NCBI GenBank assembly: GCA_013398015.1
Contig: VZRR01011629.1
Span: 62,001-126,000, forward strand
DNA: 64,000 bases
Reading direction: 5' to 3'
Source of the DNA: Oreocharis arfaki
Taxonomy: Eukaryota; Chordata; Aves; Passeriformes; Paramythiidae
In this document: positions 38,373-54,016 of the stretch, one piece after another
How the letters are laid out: the number at the start of each line of letters is the position of its first letter
How positions within the stretch are numbered: position 1 is the stretch's first letter
The notes under the pieces: model-generated
Told to the model about the DNA's origin: nothing
Seen by the model: the letters and a program-made list of their open reading frames with translations, nothing else
The model's database searches: none
Position numbers and translations under genes: made by a program

Positions 38373-41300
38373 AGACGAAGGTCTAAAGGTTGTACGTCTA
38401 GTTAGCAGCTCAGCATGCTCTGAAGGTATCATCAATAAAGGTCAAGAGGAACAAAGTTATGACAGTGAACTTTAAAATCCCTGACAGAATGCTACCCCAT
38501 GGTTACTGTGTGCACTCCTTTGTTATTCATACTAAACCGTTTGTCCATTTATAGAAGGCTTTATTGATTTACACAGACACTCATTTGTCATGCCCAGTGC
38601 AGTGTATTAAGAGCTGTCCAAGCACTTCAAATGTACTCAGCAATTTTTTCCTGCTTTCAGCCTCTGATTTTGTATACTTTTGTGGTCACAGCTTCCTACA
38701 GCACAAGAGAGGTCAAACCCTGTTGTTGGCAAGGTAAGAAGTGATGCTGGTGCATTTTTTTCCTCAGATCCTTAGAGCATTTTTGGTAAGCTGCTGTTCT
38801 AGGAAAAGTTTACCACTTGAATCACCTCTGTGCCTTTGGTCACAGGGAACTTGTTGCATTTTTCTGTCCCTGTAATGCAGAAAATTTGTCCTTTGAAAGA
38901 CAAATCCAACAAATTGTCAGAGAAAAGTTTAACACCATACTTATGCTGAAGAACTGAAAATTACATTTGTGCATTTAAATCAATGTAATTGTAGCAACAA
39001 AAGCCTTAATTTAATTCTAGCACTATAACAGCATTTCCACTGGCCACTTTCCAATGCCTTTTACATTAGTAAAGACAGCTCTTTGCTAGGAGTAAAATGG
39101 GAACTGCACCTCAAGGCCACCTGTCAACATTTGGATGTTTCCACCTTGTCCTTTACACTTTTTCCACAACAGATCAACACTGGGCAACCACGGAGTGTGT
39201 CCCTGCTGACCAGCTCTGCTCTCTGGCCCCACATCCCCAGGACACTGAGCCTGGGGAGTGCTAGTTACTGATGAAATAAGCTGGGAATTTAATGGGATAA
39301 TATTTAAGTAAAGTGCATTTTTTTCAAATGTCCCAGTCTTAACTATTTCTTCTGGATCATGGGGACAGGAGAAAAAAAAAAAAACCACCAAAAAGAACAA
39401 ATTAGTGATATGATGGCAGCCAGGCTTCTCACTCTTGCTTCAAAACACTTAGCCTTCTCAGTAGCATCATTTTCTGTTTTATTTTTTAATAGCCTGTTAT
39501 ATTTAACCTCACTTAAAACATTTGACACTTTTTATCTGAAATACTCAGCTACTGTTTAATTCCCACTCACTTTAAACATGGCACAAAAGTAATACATATG
39601 TGATGCTAAATAATAAAACACAGAACAATACAAGTGTCAATTATAATTCTGTCTATAAAAAGGCCACATTCAACCTTGCTGGGCAGCACTGGTGGGGATC
39701 ATTCTTGCAATTCACAGCTTCAACAATGATTTTTTAAAATTCTTTACTGCTACAAAACTATATTAGATCTTAAAAGCAGTCTATCTCCCAAGCCATGCTC
39801 TGCTGTAGCTGTGCTACTCGTGGGTTTGTAGACTCACAGAGAGCAGTACAACCTTCCAAAGCATGCTAGAAATCATAAGATATTTATTCAACACCAGGAA
39901 CCTAACCACTTAAGGTTACAAGAAACCCCTGGGGTTTAAATGTTGCTAAGAAAAAGCAGCCCAAGGTCTGTGCAGATTCTTATGATGCCTCACCAATTAC
40001 TGGTGAGCAGATTCATGTATTTAAACATGAATTTACAGCAGAAATTATGTAACAGTTTTAAAATTTGTGTTGATTTCATGCTGTCAGAGATCAGAACACA
40101 GAACTTGCTGATTTATCTGCACATTTTCAGCAGATTGCAGGGGAGAGACTCCCACCCACAGCCCTGGACGGGGCTCATAACCACAGAGATCTTCTCCTCT
40201 CTGCTGAGCATTTTCCAGTTCACACAAGAAGAAACAATGGGTGTCCAACCTAAATGAGGAAGCCTCCCTCTGTAAAGAAGGGTATAACCAGAATTTAATC
40301 CTTCAAATCTATTTATATTGGATAAATATACAAACTTCAGGAGCCGAATCAAACAAACCAGAACCAAATGAGAATCACACACTGCTGATGGCACTGTGTC
40401 CTAAAAATGACTAAAGTAAACCTCATATTCCTGGGAATTCCTCTGTTAAATACCTTTATTTCCACACCCCCCCCCTCCGTATTTTGGGCTGGAAATTTTC
40501 AACTGGTTCAAGGGTGGTAATATTTGCCTTTTTTTCTTTTGGTTAACTCTAAAGTAGTTAAGAATGACAAGTCTTTAAAACCTTCAACATTTTCCCTTCC
40601 GACACCACAGAAATGTTTGGAGTCGACATTTTAAAGAGAAGGTTAAGAATAGATCTAGCAAAACAGACTGCATTATAAGCACAGGCTTATCTACAAGCAA
40701 ATGATCACCTTGGCTACAACTAACAGGTATATCAATAATAGTGTTGCATGTTTACCTGCACGCAAATTGTCAAAACCAGAAAAATTCTACCAGTATTTAT
40801 AGAGATAATAATAGACTCTCAACATTTCCACTGGAAAAGCACTGTCAATACAGACCTTAGTACAAATGGGTTAAAATTACGAAGGATGCTGTTTGTTTTT
40901 TTTTTCTCCAAAATTCTTCCAAATGAGCACATATAAAGCATTTTTTGAGGACAAGGAGTAGAAGAGGTCTAAATCAGCAGAGAGAGGCAGCAAACAACTG
41001 TATTTGCTAAAGTTAAAGACATGGTCTATATAACAAATATGCACTTGATCAACCACAGAGGTACAAGCAGGGAGAGCCAAAAGTCCCATCACGACTCTCA
41101 TCCCATTATTTTTTTCCCCCCTTCTTGTTTTAAGTGATTTGCTCCCTTATGGAATTGCTGTCCTTAAGAACTGAGAGCATTTCACTCAGACAGACTTACT
41201 GTGCTTCCCCATGTAACACTCACAGAACAGGTATTTCTTCTATCAAAGAAATAAAAACCCCTGCTCCATGAAAAAAGGTGTGAGATCCTGAAATTGCGAG

Positions 41301-44300
41301 TCAAACTAAGATTCTTACAATTCACACAGACAGATACAGGCAAGTGGTGAGGACCTGATTAATCCAAAATGGCATTTTGTGTTTAATATTAACTTGTATG
41401 TAACACATAGCTAAGTAGCTTTGCACTGCAAACTCTTACAGGAGCCAATCATACCAGATTTGGTCAGTGGAATTTGTTTCAATTTTTCGTGCCAAGGCAA
41501 ATTCTAACTCTTTGAAATAGTAATTGTTTGATAAATTTGATAATAATAATTATTGGTAAAGATCAATTGAAAACCATGGACTATCCATAAACCCAGTGCG
41601 TAAGCTCAATAAAAAACTTACGGTACAGACATTTTCAAAGAAAATATTTGCTTTGCTAGGAAACATTTTGGAGAAGATTTTTATCAAATTTAGGAGCAAC
41701 ATTGAAACCAATAACTAAATTTTGGCTTTGAATCCATCTGAAACGACACATTTGGCAACCACTTTTAAAAAAAAGTTCTTAAAAGGTAGTTTTTCTTTTT
41801 CTTTTTTTTTTAAATTAAGATCCTGAGGAAAACTCATATATTTTAAGATAGTTTTTCAAGCAATAAGAAAGGCCATTTCAGAATTTACTGTAAATGAGTT
41901 ATCCTTCAAAGCTGGGCAATTTAGACCATGAGCTCAGTGACACTGTGACAGTTTTGTACTTGCTGTGATTCCATTATCCACACCTGAGTAGCACACTCAG
42001 CCTTCAAGGTTCATCTAATGGGGAGGCTGAAAGGAATAGGGCATTTCAGATCTGTGTATGAAAATTAATCTTTGGGCCACTTTATCCCAGCAGAAAACAC
42101 TTCCTATTCTCCCCCTCTTGCCTCTGAGATGTTCAGAGAAAATACAGAAATACTATTACTGATTCTTGGCACTGGGAAGTGGGTATGGAAAAAGAAGACC
42201 AAGGGACAAACTGCCTTTACAGGTAGAAAACCTCAAAATTAAGTATCAGGAGGACAAGGATTACATAAAGTATAATTCAGGATTTCTTTTTTTTTAATTT
42301 CTAGAAATTTTATCTATCAAGAGCACCTCTTCTCCTCTAAAGTAGCTTTTCTGTGCTTTTTTCTAATAACATTGGACTGAAAATATAACATAATTTCACA
42401 GGTCAGTGCAAAAAATGGCTTTAATGCTATAACTGGTGCTTCCAGGCTGCTCAATGCACCTGAACCGAAGGGCTGCTATTAAATTATAGTAAACAGCAAA
42501 AATTTGGAGCTCAAGTTGGCACTGTCTTCAAGAAACACCAACACCAACCTCCTTCCCACTCACCCATTCCACTCCCCCAAGGAAATTAAGCAACTGAGTT
42601 TGCTCATGAGGGCTGATGATAGAAACAAAATATTCAGACTTTACTGCATTCCTGCTTTTTGTCCCCTCATTTAATGTGTAATCTACAACACAAATGTATC
42701 CCATACCCAATTATTTTGGATCTCACTGGAAGGTAAAACAGCAGATGTTTTGCTCTGGCTTCAGAGAAAGCGGATGCTGAATATTTATCAAGAAATATTT
42801 TTTCCTAATTATTTATCCTAAGTTCCTTCACTTAGTTCAAACAAAAGTAATTATGAAATAAAATGATTTAAACTGACAGTCTGGAAAACACGGATTCCAT
42901 ATGCTTGAATGTCACATTCACTGGTTGGGTGATGGGAAACTCATACCAGTTCTCTGCTATGCAAGTGGGAAAATCTTTTTTTTTTCTTTTCCAAAGAAAC
43001 ATGTATGAGTTTTTCTGAAATGGAAAAATAAAATATACAACTGGTTTTCCATTTTAAAAAATATCCCCTTTGAGCTTTTTTTATTTGAATTCCAAGAAAA
43101 AGAATGACTTTTCTTTGTTATACAATGCAATCGATTTAAAAATTATGTGATGGTATAACTGATACTGCCATAAAGTATTTTTAAGCATAATAAAATACAA
43201 AATATATTCTTTTCCTCCTGAATCATTTTACTCTGTTCCTTTAAAGACTTCAAGTTAAAAGCTTTCCACCACAATAAGCTATTAAGGTAGACTGTTTCCC
43301 AGTTCGCAACATAAATTTATAACAAGTTTTTCTGTTTTAACTACATGGGAGCACCGAGTTATTCCTGAAGGCGATGTTTCCTGCAATTCCACTCTCTCCA
43401 TCAGAAGTCACCCATAAGTCAACCTCCCCAGGTATTTCAAAATGAACTTCTCTTGATGGCCTCGGTTATTTCTGTCCCTCCCAGCTAAGGAGTTGTGAAG
43501 CCAAGTGGAGCAGGACAGGTATTGGTGCTGTGTTATGGGGAGCATCAAATGCCACATAATGTGCAGCAATTGTTTTGTAGCCACTAGCCAACTCCTAACA
43601 ACTGAATCACAAAATTAATGCTCATTTCTTGCTAGCTGAAATGAAACTCTATTTGCAAATATCACCTTGTTTCTCCTGAGAGCTTTGAAGGTTTTTCTCT
43701 TTTGTCCTTACAGGCACAGCAAGAATTGGGCAATGCCCCTTTCTCCACACAGCAACTTGTGGCTTTTGCAGTGACATTTGTTAAATTGGAAGTTCTGATT
43801 CATTTAATTTTTAATCTTTTAGAGTGAATTTGCAGAGTAATTGCATTTGACCCAAAAGAACAACAGCCCAGGCCTCAAATTCTGCCTTTTAAAAGATTCA
43901 TCAGATTGGAGTTTTGTCTGGCTTTTTCTGCCCTGTGTGGACTGTGCTCAATCACAGAAGATGGGATGAGGATCCTGTGGAAGCTGATGTGGCAGCACCT
44001 GATTGTGATCCTAACGAGTTATAGGAAATGTCTCCTACTGAGCTGGCTGACATCAGGTCCATCCACATTGGCTTTTGGGCTTGGACAAGCTGTGAGTGTC
44101 CTGATCTCCCGTGATTTTTCTGATCACTGAGCTGACCAGACAAGAGCTCACACCACAGTGTGACCTTAGATCCAATGGCTTTCTCTTACAGGAAACGGGA
44201 AGAGGAATTCCAGCTGATGCTGGGCTTCCCTGGAGCCCAGCAAAGTGTTTCCCCAAAACGTACACAGCACAGCTCTGAGGATCTGCTCCTGCTAGGCTGC

Positions 44301-44881
44301 AGGGCTCCCAAGGCAGACACACAATTATAACAGGATCTCATCCTAAATTAATAGAGAAGCCCTAAGGAAGTCAACTGCCAGGACAAAAACATATCTCACT
44401 ACACCAAAGTAAAAGAGGCCTGTGGGGAACTTTTTCCTGCACACAAGAGAGATGTGCCAGAGGCATTTTTCTGCTTGGATATTTTTATAGCTTTGTACCT
44501 TGTGAAAACAGAAAATAAAAACCTGTACAGAAATATATACATTCAAGGCAGCTACATGGAAAGCAAATTCTATTGTAATTATATATTATTAAGTGCTACT
44601 GTGTTATATTAAACTCTTTCTCAATTATTAACTTAACCTTGCCCTTCAGCACATACAATTTGTCTGAGATTTTGTTCTTTGTACTTCCATTTGTCAGCAA
44701 ACAACGTTCTGGGAGGTCCAAGAAATGCCTTAGACTAAAACTTTGGGAGAATGTGGCAAACCAGAAGTTCTTAAAAAAAACAAGGTCTGGCTGACAATCA
44801 CAGACTCATATGGCACATACTTTAGGTCAAAGTTGATGAGATTCAGTAGTGCCCCAGTAAGAAGCTCAGGCGTGAAAAACA

Positions 44882-44910
44882 CAGCAGCAGCAGCAGCAGC
44901 AGCAGCAGCC
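44882..44910. repeat. (CAG)n trinucleotide microsatellite
   Basis: Nine uninterrupted CAG units lie within the 22-kb intron. On the minus strand an open frame turns them into a polyalanine run, but that frame has no other support. On the minus (transcribed-sense) strand the repeat appears as CTG in the NCKAP5 pre-mRNA. Confidence 0.9.
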
Positions 44911-47900
44911 CAACCCTGATCTGCAGAATGAGCCAAATTTACATCATACATAATTGAACACAGCTCAAGTGCAGCCACTGGAACTGCACCCACCTTCATA
45001 TGTCTAAATTTGATAGCCAAATACAGTAACACTGGTATCAACGATGAGGAAATGTTTCTGTTATCTTATTCCAAGCCCCTGTTCAAGAGCAGGATCAGTG
45101 ATTAATCAATTGGCCTAAAGGGAAAATGCAGAGAAAAGAATGAAAATAAATCAATGTATGAAATACTATGTAATGCCACATATATCTAGAATTGATCACA
45201 TTACTACTCTGTCAGATTGGTCTGCAATTGGGAAATATTCCTGCCTGGCAGATGTCACTAGTGAGGCAAATCACTTACTCAAAACCAGGAGCAATTCTCA
45301 TCTCTTATTTCTATTCAATGTCTCTGTGAAAAATACAGGTTTTGCCTAACACTAGCGAAGTTCTTTTTTACAATGAACTAAGAATACCTATTTTCACTCA
45401 TCTAACTGGGTAAAATTTTGAATAGTTACCCTGGGGTCACTGCAAAGGGCAAATATTTGAGCAAAAGAATATAAAGACAGCCATCATTGGAATGGAAAAA
45501 ACCCTATATTGTGCCACAGCAAGAGGAAGACACAAACTGTTTCCTTAAAGGTGATGTTATGTCAACTCTATCTGCAAAGATCTGCTAAAGCTGGCTCAGG
45601 TTGCTCCTGCATTGTTCTACTGAGGCCAATAATCTGGCTCTCAAGAAGAGCTAATTAGCTCAAATGAAAGCTTTTTCATGCAGCTACACTGCTTCTGCTA
45701 CCTGAACTACTTTGCATGGCAGGGCATTATGTAAAAAGACTATGCTGTTTATAAAGCTTGCAATAGAGCCTTTTTCTCTGTTTCACACCTCCTACCTTAA
45801 TTGAATCAAATTTATGCATGCATGTGTGTAACAGTCATCTCTGCACAGCACTAGGGAGACGCTTCCATGTCTAACAAAATCCTAACAGATCAGACTTAAG
45901 GTTACAGAAAGAATGCTGACTGTATTTAAGAAAAAGAAAATTACAATGGTCATTATTGGTAAAGCAGCTAGGGCATAATGACATCAAATAGGACTAAGGG
46001 AAATCACCAAGGAGGAGGCAACACACTTTTCTCTGACACATGTCTAAGGTCTGAATAAGCAAACTCCATAAGGTTCAAAAGACGAGAAAGGAGGAGCTAC
46101 TGGAGGCAATTAAGGAGAAACTTCAGCTGTTCCAGCCCCATGATCTCTTCACTGAAAAGCCTCTGCTCATTTCCAGATTACCATTAACAGTTAAGAGAAA
46201 TGCCAACCAAGTCTTGCAGCAGGACAGATGCAATACAGGAAAATACTTTAACTTCTGTTCAAACACACAGCAGTCTCACATAATGCACAGCCCTCACACC
46301 CACTTCTCAGCTGATCTGAAACTGTTGCTGCAATAATTTTACAGAGGATTTTGTGTAGCAAAGTAGCCAGTGCGGAAGTACTTCTTAGAGTTTAACAAAA
46401 AGCTGACTGAAAAACTCAGGTCTTACTTGCATCCTCTATTTAAAATAACTTCTCCCTGAAGAACTTAAATGTTAAGACCCAGAACACCTAAAATCAGGAG
46501 GATTTTTCTGGAGGAACAGACCGTTTGACTGAAGACAAGAAGGAAACCTGCAGGCTTGTAAGAGGGAAACAGCTGTAATCACCAACGGAGCCCTTCTCCT
46601 AAATAATTTCCAAGTCCTGGCCCTGTCTGAGTACACACTACCCAGAGGAGGAATAGGAAAATCCACGAATCACAAAGATGAACGAGCACTGTCACCACAT
46701 GTGATGGAAGGCCAGCAGGGATCACGGGTATTCCTGTGGGAAGAGAAGAAGCTCTGCCCTCTAGATGGCATTCTGTGCCTGTAGATCCCAGATGGAGCTG
46801 GCGAGCCCTGCCAGGCAAGGTAACCACATCTCCACCTGCACGTGGGCCCAGAGGTCAGGAAGATCGGGTGGCAGCTCCTGGTTTTGCTGGGGAAGGTGAG
46901 AGCTGCACATTGCTGAGTGGCAGAGCAGGAGCCAGCCTGGGCAGAGACCTGCTTTGGCTGTTCCACGTGGCAAGCACAGGAATGGTGCCCAGCCTAAGGT
47001 GAAAAAAAAAGGAGGATGTGACCCCATATGGGGAAAGACAACTGAACTGGAAGGGGTGGGCAATATGAGAAAACATATAATGAAAACCAAATACAAACAG
47101 AAAAAAAACCCCCATCCTTACGAATAAACAAAATTCTCCTTGACATTTAATAGCATCTGAAACAGACAAGTGCACACTAAAATGTGCATGTAGCTATCCA
47201 CATGCAGCACATGAGGCTATATTGTACCAGTGCACAGCTTTTTCGACTATACACAGAAATTTAACACATATTTACTGAGTAATCAGGTATCTACAGAACC
47301 ATCAGCAAAAAACAGTTTCATGCATAATGGACCCATGTCAGACTATTCCACATTTGATTTATCTATCCTCTCTGTATATTTATAACTAATCTTAAAATCT
47401 GCGCTTGTCACCATGACAGATTAGGCAGACTTAAAAATAATCGTTTGGGTATTTTCTGCTGTGGACTATCAAATTAGCTGCAAAATAAAGCCAGTGAATG
47501 TTGAATTTCAAGAGTATGTTAATCATACAGATTTCACATGTGTAGTTACTCACATCCCAACACAGAAGCCAACCCTCACAGGCTAGAATTCAGCACAGTG
47601 CCTATAATTCTAGTGTATGGGTGTAAATATACCTGCCCAGAATCCCTGCTAGAATCTCCAGTGCTGTATTCCTACAAGATGAACAAGAAAGAAATCAGTA
47701 CCAAGTTAAGAAAAGGTGCATCGCCATGCAGATGTCATTACTGTTGAAGCGTTTTCAAGGTCAGTAAAGAAAAATTGAAAGAGAAATTATTTTACTATGT
47801 AAGAGTGGTAAAGGATTCAGCTCTAAGAGCTGAGGTAAATTAATTGGGATTTCCTATGCAGCCAGTGGAGAATGTCCACAGAATACTGGGATTTTTAAAA

Positions 47901-50900
47901 TAATGTTAGTTTGAAATGAACTGTAACTATTTATTTAGTTTATGAACTGTAGAACTGTCATTACTGTCAGCCAAATTGCATGCATTAGCATGTAAATTAA
48001 AAATATAGGGCGTGATTCTAAAAATCTCTGTCACATAGAAGCTTTACTCTGAAACAAGTGCCACTTTGAGTAATGAGCAGGCTCACAGAAAGGGCTTGTG
48101 GAGAGCCGGGCCCAGAGTGCACAGCTGAGAGAAACTATTTAAAAAACTGAGCCTCACTCTCTGGAATGATAGATGTGTGGGGATAAACACAGCCACCTAG
48201 ATCTACAACACAGGGCTGGAAAATCTCGTTCCATTCAGCGGGGAGAGTGGATTTTCAATCGTACCTCATGCCTGATTGCTGACAGAGGTAAGTTACATTA
48301 ACTGCCGATTATCTGCAAGAAGGCACCACGCTTGGAAAGAAGGGCACTGAAAAACTATCATTAGATTATAAAAGGCAGACAGAAATAGCAGATTCCTTCC
48401 CTGCAAGCTCGCAAGGACTGTGTGCAGAATACAGTTAACATTCATTTCAATAGAGAAAATCTGACAGGTTTAATAAAACCGAGTTGATTTGCCTTGACTT
48501 CTGTGACTTGCCTTTTCTTCACTGACTACACCTATTCCTCAAGACCTTCCGGCACCAAATCATTATTCTTGTGGCCATATTCAATACTCTGAACTATTTA
48601 AAGACTGTTTTCATGTCAGTCAACTAAGTACCACAGAGCTTTCTCGGTAAGAAAAGAGCCATTGGACTGGAACTTGGAAAATCATAGAAAAAAAATTGAT
48701 TTATAACCTGCTTTTTACAAACAATATAGGTAATTCCATTTGGCTGTGGCAAAACGAACACTAAATGCTTGTGTATGTTCTCATTTGTTACAATAAAATT
48801 TCCAGATCTCAATATATTGTCTTGAGGATTCTATAGTTTACCTATAATTTTCACAGCTACATGCACCAAAACGTAGGAAAAAAATCACCACTACAGGTGA
48901 ACTAAAGGATAGTCTAAACAGTGCCCTGACTAAAATATTAATGTGAAGTTAAAAAATTCCATAAAAGACATATACATGTATTGCATTTTCTTCCACCTGA
49001 AAGATGTTGGATTCACCACCCTGGAAAAGAGTGTTTTATATCATTCTGCCTTGAGAATGAAGAAATCAGGAACAGCATAAGTTACTCCTTTCCTATGTGC
49101 CTTGTACCTCACTGGGATACACTGATGTGTGTGATGAGCACTGACGCTAGAAAGTAACTTTCATTACAGCCTGTTTACTGCATGAGCAGGCTAAAGGAGA
49201 AAAATTCCGATACACAGCAAAATTCAGGAGCGGTTGATGGGGTATGACACGATGACACGCTTAAAACAATTAAACACTGTTTTAAGACACAACAGAACAG
49301 GGATAATAGTTGAAGCATACTCTGTTGAGCACTTGGCTGAATTAGCAAATTTCAACAGATTACTGCTTTGTGCATATCTCAGAGCACAAAACTGAGAGTT
49401 AATCTGGAAACTTTTACCTTTTCAACATGTGCCAAAAACTCAGAAGCTCTGCATGCTCTGACCCAAAACATTTAACTTCTGAACCACTGCCATGGTGTGT
49501 CATAGGAGATGCAATTTGATATTCTTTTATTTTCCCTTAAACTCAGTCAGAAAAGAAAACAATACCATTTTTAACTCAGACTAAAATTTCCAAGAGGCAC
49601 CAAGGTTGATTTTAGAAAGCATTTTAAGCTTTTGTTGAACTGAATAGTGAGAAAAATGCAGATAAGCACATCCCATACCTCTTGGACCATGGTTACAATG
49701 ACTTAATGTACAGTTATTTATATTAAAGTATTCTCCCATTTCAGGAAATGGAACTGTTTGGTGAACAGTGGATCAGAAATCTGTCTCTAATGATAGCAGG
49801 AAATGGTTACAGCAATGACAGAGTAAATCTGAACAGCTCTTTTTTCATCCAGTGGGCAGAGCTATTTTCAACACCCCTGTTGTAAATTCATATCCCTACT
49901 AGATCATCTTGATTTTTCCACGCCAAAAAAGAAATTGCCATGAATTTCAACTGGCTTAGGGAAAAAAAAAACCATAAAAGGAGAGGGAAAAATAGAAAGA
50001 TCAATATTTTACATGTCTGCAAGAAATACGTCCTCTTCTCTTAAATAGTCACCAGATACCAACTGAATTGAACCATCTGCCCAGAAGAGGTTTCTAGTAG
50101 TCATCATCCATATGAGGATATTATTTCCAGCAACATCCCAGCAGATAACTCTGTGCCTGCTATGGAGCTTCACACCCTTGTGGGATGGCTGGGAAAGCCG
50201 CAGTGGAAGATGGGAACTGGCAGGAGGGGTACAAACATCTGGGAAGGACGAGGTTTTGAGGACTTCAGCAGGAGCAGGTGAGGACAGACAGCAGGAGAAA
50301 AGCACTCCAGGGCACAAAGGCAAGGAGAAACAGGTAGCAGCCATGAGATTTATTTCCCAAAGACCAACTGAGCCACTGAGGACCTACAATAGATGAGCTC
50401 AAGCATCAACAGGTTATAGAAAACATTCAGCTTGAGAGTATGTGTTCGGTTTTAATTTAAAATTTACTCAGTTATTGGAAAGCTGAAACAGTTTGCCAAT
50501 ACTGTTATCTAGAAAGAGCTGGAATAAACTGGGCTGGTTTTGAAACCAGTGGTGCAATTCCGGGCTGATTCATTACCAGCCACTGTGTAAGTTTGGAAAT
50601 AAGACTTTTCCTGCCTCATTGTCTGATCCCTCGCTATAAAAAGCAAAGGAGTTCTTAGGCACAGTTCAGAAAACTAATTATAAAAGTCTCCTACTGAAAA
50701 GATTTAGAAGTAAAATAATCCAATAATTAGAATTAAGTAGGTTGGTCTTTGGTGACAAATCAGAACAATGAATCTAGTTACACAGATGGCCAAGGCACTG
50801 GGCTAAGAGGCTTCTGGCTGAATCAGATAAAACACATTGGCTGGAACAAGACTGGTTGCTACAAAAATTTTAGAATGTTGCTACAAAATATTTAAAAGTT

Positions 50901-53900
50901 CCATGATTTTTCTATGCATCTAAGTCAAGTGATTCACATTTCCTATATGCCAGTTAATCAGCTGACTTTCAATAAACAAGAAGTCTTTCCTCACAGATAT
51001 TTTCAGAAACTCAGGCTCTTCGCCCTTGCATATGGTGTGTTTCTTTCCATGGAAAAGAAAATAATTATTAGTTTTCTCACTATTTTACATTGCAATACAT
51101 GGAAAATAATTTTTAAAAAAAAAGAAGAAGAGAAAATCAAAAGCAAAATAAAAATCACCAGCATCCCAGTCAAAGTTATCTTCTCAATCCACTCAGAGGA
51201 ATTATGTACCCTGCTAATATTTCTTTTTTATAGTTCATAGTTCATTGCTATCATGTCTTTCTTCCTCTGCAGAGTAGTAAAAACATAATATCGGAAATAC
51301 TTGACATACTTCCTCATTTGTTTAATGGTGATGATACAGGGGAAATTACCCCTCTAATATATTTGAACATTTTGCTTATTATCCTGAGTGAGTTTTCTCC
51401 CAAAGCTCAATTTATTAAAACAAAACACATCTTTCTATGATGAACTGCAAAGGGTAAGAGGGTAAAATTCTTTAATTAAAATTAGAGTGGTTTCATGATT
51501 CTACCCCAGCAGATACTGCTCCTACTGCAGCTTAGTTTACTGAAACTTTCATTGAGTCTCACTCACCCGCAAGCAATGAGATTTTCACACATGAATTAGG
51601 CTTTTCATTCGATAACTTCAAGGTTACAATCCAACGCTACCCCAGTGGTTTGCTGAAAAATGCAAGGTTGGGAGCAGCCCTCAACCAGCATTTTTTGAGG
51701 CCAGTAGAACTTGTGCCTATTGCAGAGGGGGAAGGGGACACTCAGCAAAGCAGGGGATCCTCCTCTTTTTTGGCCATGTTTATTTTAATTTGAATGCAAA
51801 TGCTGTGGTTTTAACAAGGTGTCAGCTGTGCACTGTCCCAGGCTGGGGTGGGTAAATCACCTCTTCTGATTACAGGTGTCCTACCAGGGCACAAACAGCT
51901 GGACTGCTGAAGATGCAGGAAATCTGCAGCTGAAATGGAAAATTGAACCCATTCTTCCTGAGTCTTCATCCAGTCTCACACTTCCCTTTCCTCTTGAGGA
52001 AATGGGAGGACATGAAGAGTGTCAAAGGACACCATCCACAAAATCCATGCATCTTACAAAATCCCTTTTTTTACTGTCAAAGCAAAGCACTGCCCACTAC
52101 AACCTGCATTAAGTACCACTTGGTCACTTAGTCTGGAGCAATCCCAGACAGCTCACTTTCTTCATGAGCAGCCAAAAGCAAACACCTTCTAAGCAAACTG
52201 CCCCACTGCAGCTGGAAAGAAGGAAGTCCGAAAGAGCTGGAACATTTCATGGAGCCAGACACAGTTAATTCCTACTGAATTACCCTCCCTGCATAAATGT
52301 CTGTGCAAATGACAGACTTTAATAAGCCTTCAAAGCTGACACAGTATTTATCACTGATTAAATTTTTAAAATCAAAGTAACTATAGCTTTTACAGACATG
52401 TTTAGATTAAGACTGACATCAATGCTGTATATCAGTTTAAATCACTAGCAATTATGCAGGTGCTTGGTGCTTGTATTTCAGCCATTTGAGGCTAAATTGG
52501 GGCAGAGAACCCATAACTCCATATTGGATAACAAAGCTCTGGGACACTCTTAAGGCCTTTACAGACACTGTTTGTCTAATATAGAATATTCTTAAAGCTT
52601 TCCTCCGTGGACTGTAAATGTGTAAATTGTTCTTGCTGGAAAAAAGAAATAGTAGACAATCTTGAAATGAAAATCCATATAACACCTATCATACCCAGGA
52701 GGGCAAATTAAGGCTTTGTGAAAAATCTCCAACTTGTATGTATATGACTTTGGAAATATAACATTATTGTTTTAGTGTAACTGTGAAAATTGTGAAAAAA
52801 TCTGGAATTGCTGTATGGGGGTTGATGCATGTCCAGAATAAATTATATTTTTTGTATATTTCTGGCTACAATTTAAAAACAAAAAAGTTGCAATTCTTCC
52901 AGAATTCAAAAAAGGAAATTCCACCATGGAGTTCATATGTTATTCCACATATTTCATTAATATTTCATTTTTTGCAGCACTCCAGATATACAGAGAAGAT
53001 ATCAGAGAATTTCTTTTTCTTTGTAAGAGTTAGAAGGCATTTGATCATAACTGCTGAAGTAAATTAAATGGCATTTCAAGAGCAGCCAACTAAAAATGCC
53101 GAAGGCACAAAGGAATTTTGATATCCAGGAAATCACAATTAATTTCAGCTATGTAAAATGGGATACAAGATGGTGTGAACCATTTTTTATTTGTCATCTG
53201 TTTCATTTGATTAGAAACGTATGGTATTTATCAGTCAGCAGAGTGGAAATAGAATTTGCTGTAAATGATAAAGGATGTAAAAAAAAATTACAGGCAAAAG
53301 GAGCAATGGGAGAATACATGTAGATATCTCTTATCAAAGTATATGATAGCTTTCACTTGGACTGACTATAAAGATGCTTTATTATACTGACTTGTGTTGT
53401 TCAGTGAGAAAATTTCTAGGATAAACAGTAGTTAATAAAACATAAAAGGTATTACTGAAATTTATTTGGCAAAATAATTGACAGAAAAAAAAAAGTTAAA
53501 TGCAACTCCCATGATATGGAAGATATTTAAAGAAAGTTTTCTGTGAAACTTAAGCCTTGTCCCTTTTCTCATTCTTAGATTTCCTGCTCCAGGTCCAGCT
53601 GATGAGGATGATGACAGGTTTTGTCCCACTCACAGAAACTCCTGAAGAAAACCACCACGTACCTCACATCTACAATATCAGCACTCCAGGAAGAGCAGAA
53701 ACAATTTGGTCTACGTATGGAACAGGAATTATTTTCCCATACAGACATTCCAAATAAAAGAAACTAAGTAATCTGCTATATTGTATATAAACTGGTGGAG
53801 CTACCCAATTATCCCCGTGCTGGTGGATTGCATTTCTCTCTTGGTACTTCATTCATTGAAAAGTTATCTCAGACTTATCTAAATTTTTATGTGATTGGCC

Positions 53901-54016
53901 AAGGGAAGGTATTAACCAGAAAAAAAATTACCTGCTGGATCTAAAGCTTTACAGAATACAAACTTCACACCACTTGCACTGTCATATATATTTATACACA
54001 TGCGTACAAACGTAAA

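Noticed and set aside
44730..45041. Minus-strand open frame with a polyalanine run
   Set aside because: The alanines are only the CAG microsatellite read in one frame; nothing else supports coding.
46579..47175. Cluster of overlapping open frames on both strands in a GC-richer patch
   Set aside because: The overlaps come from local GC content with few stop codons; no domain, signal peptide or splice structure is convincing.
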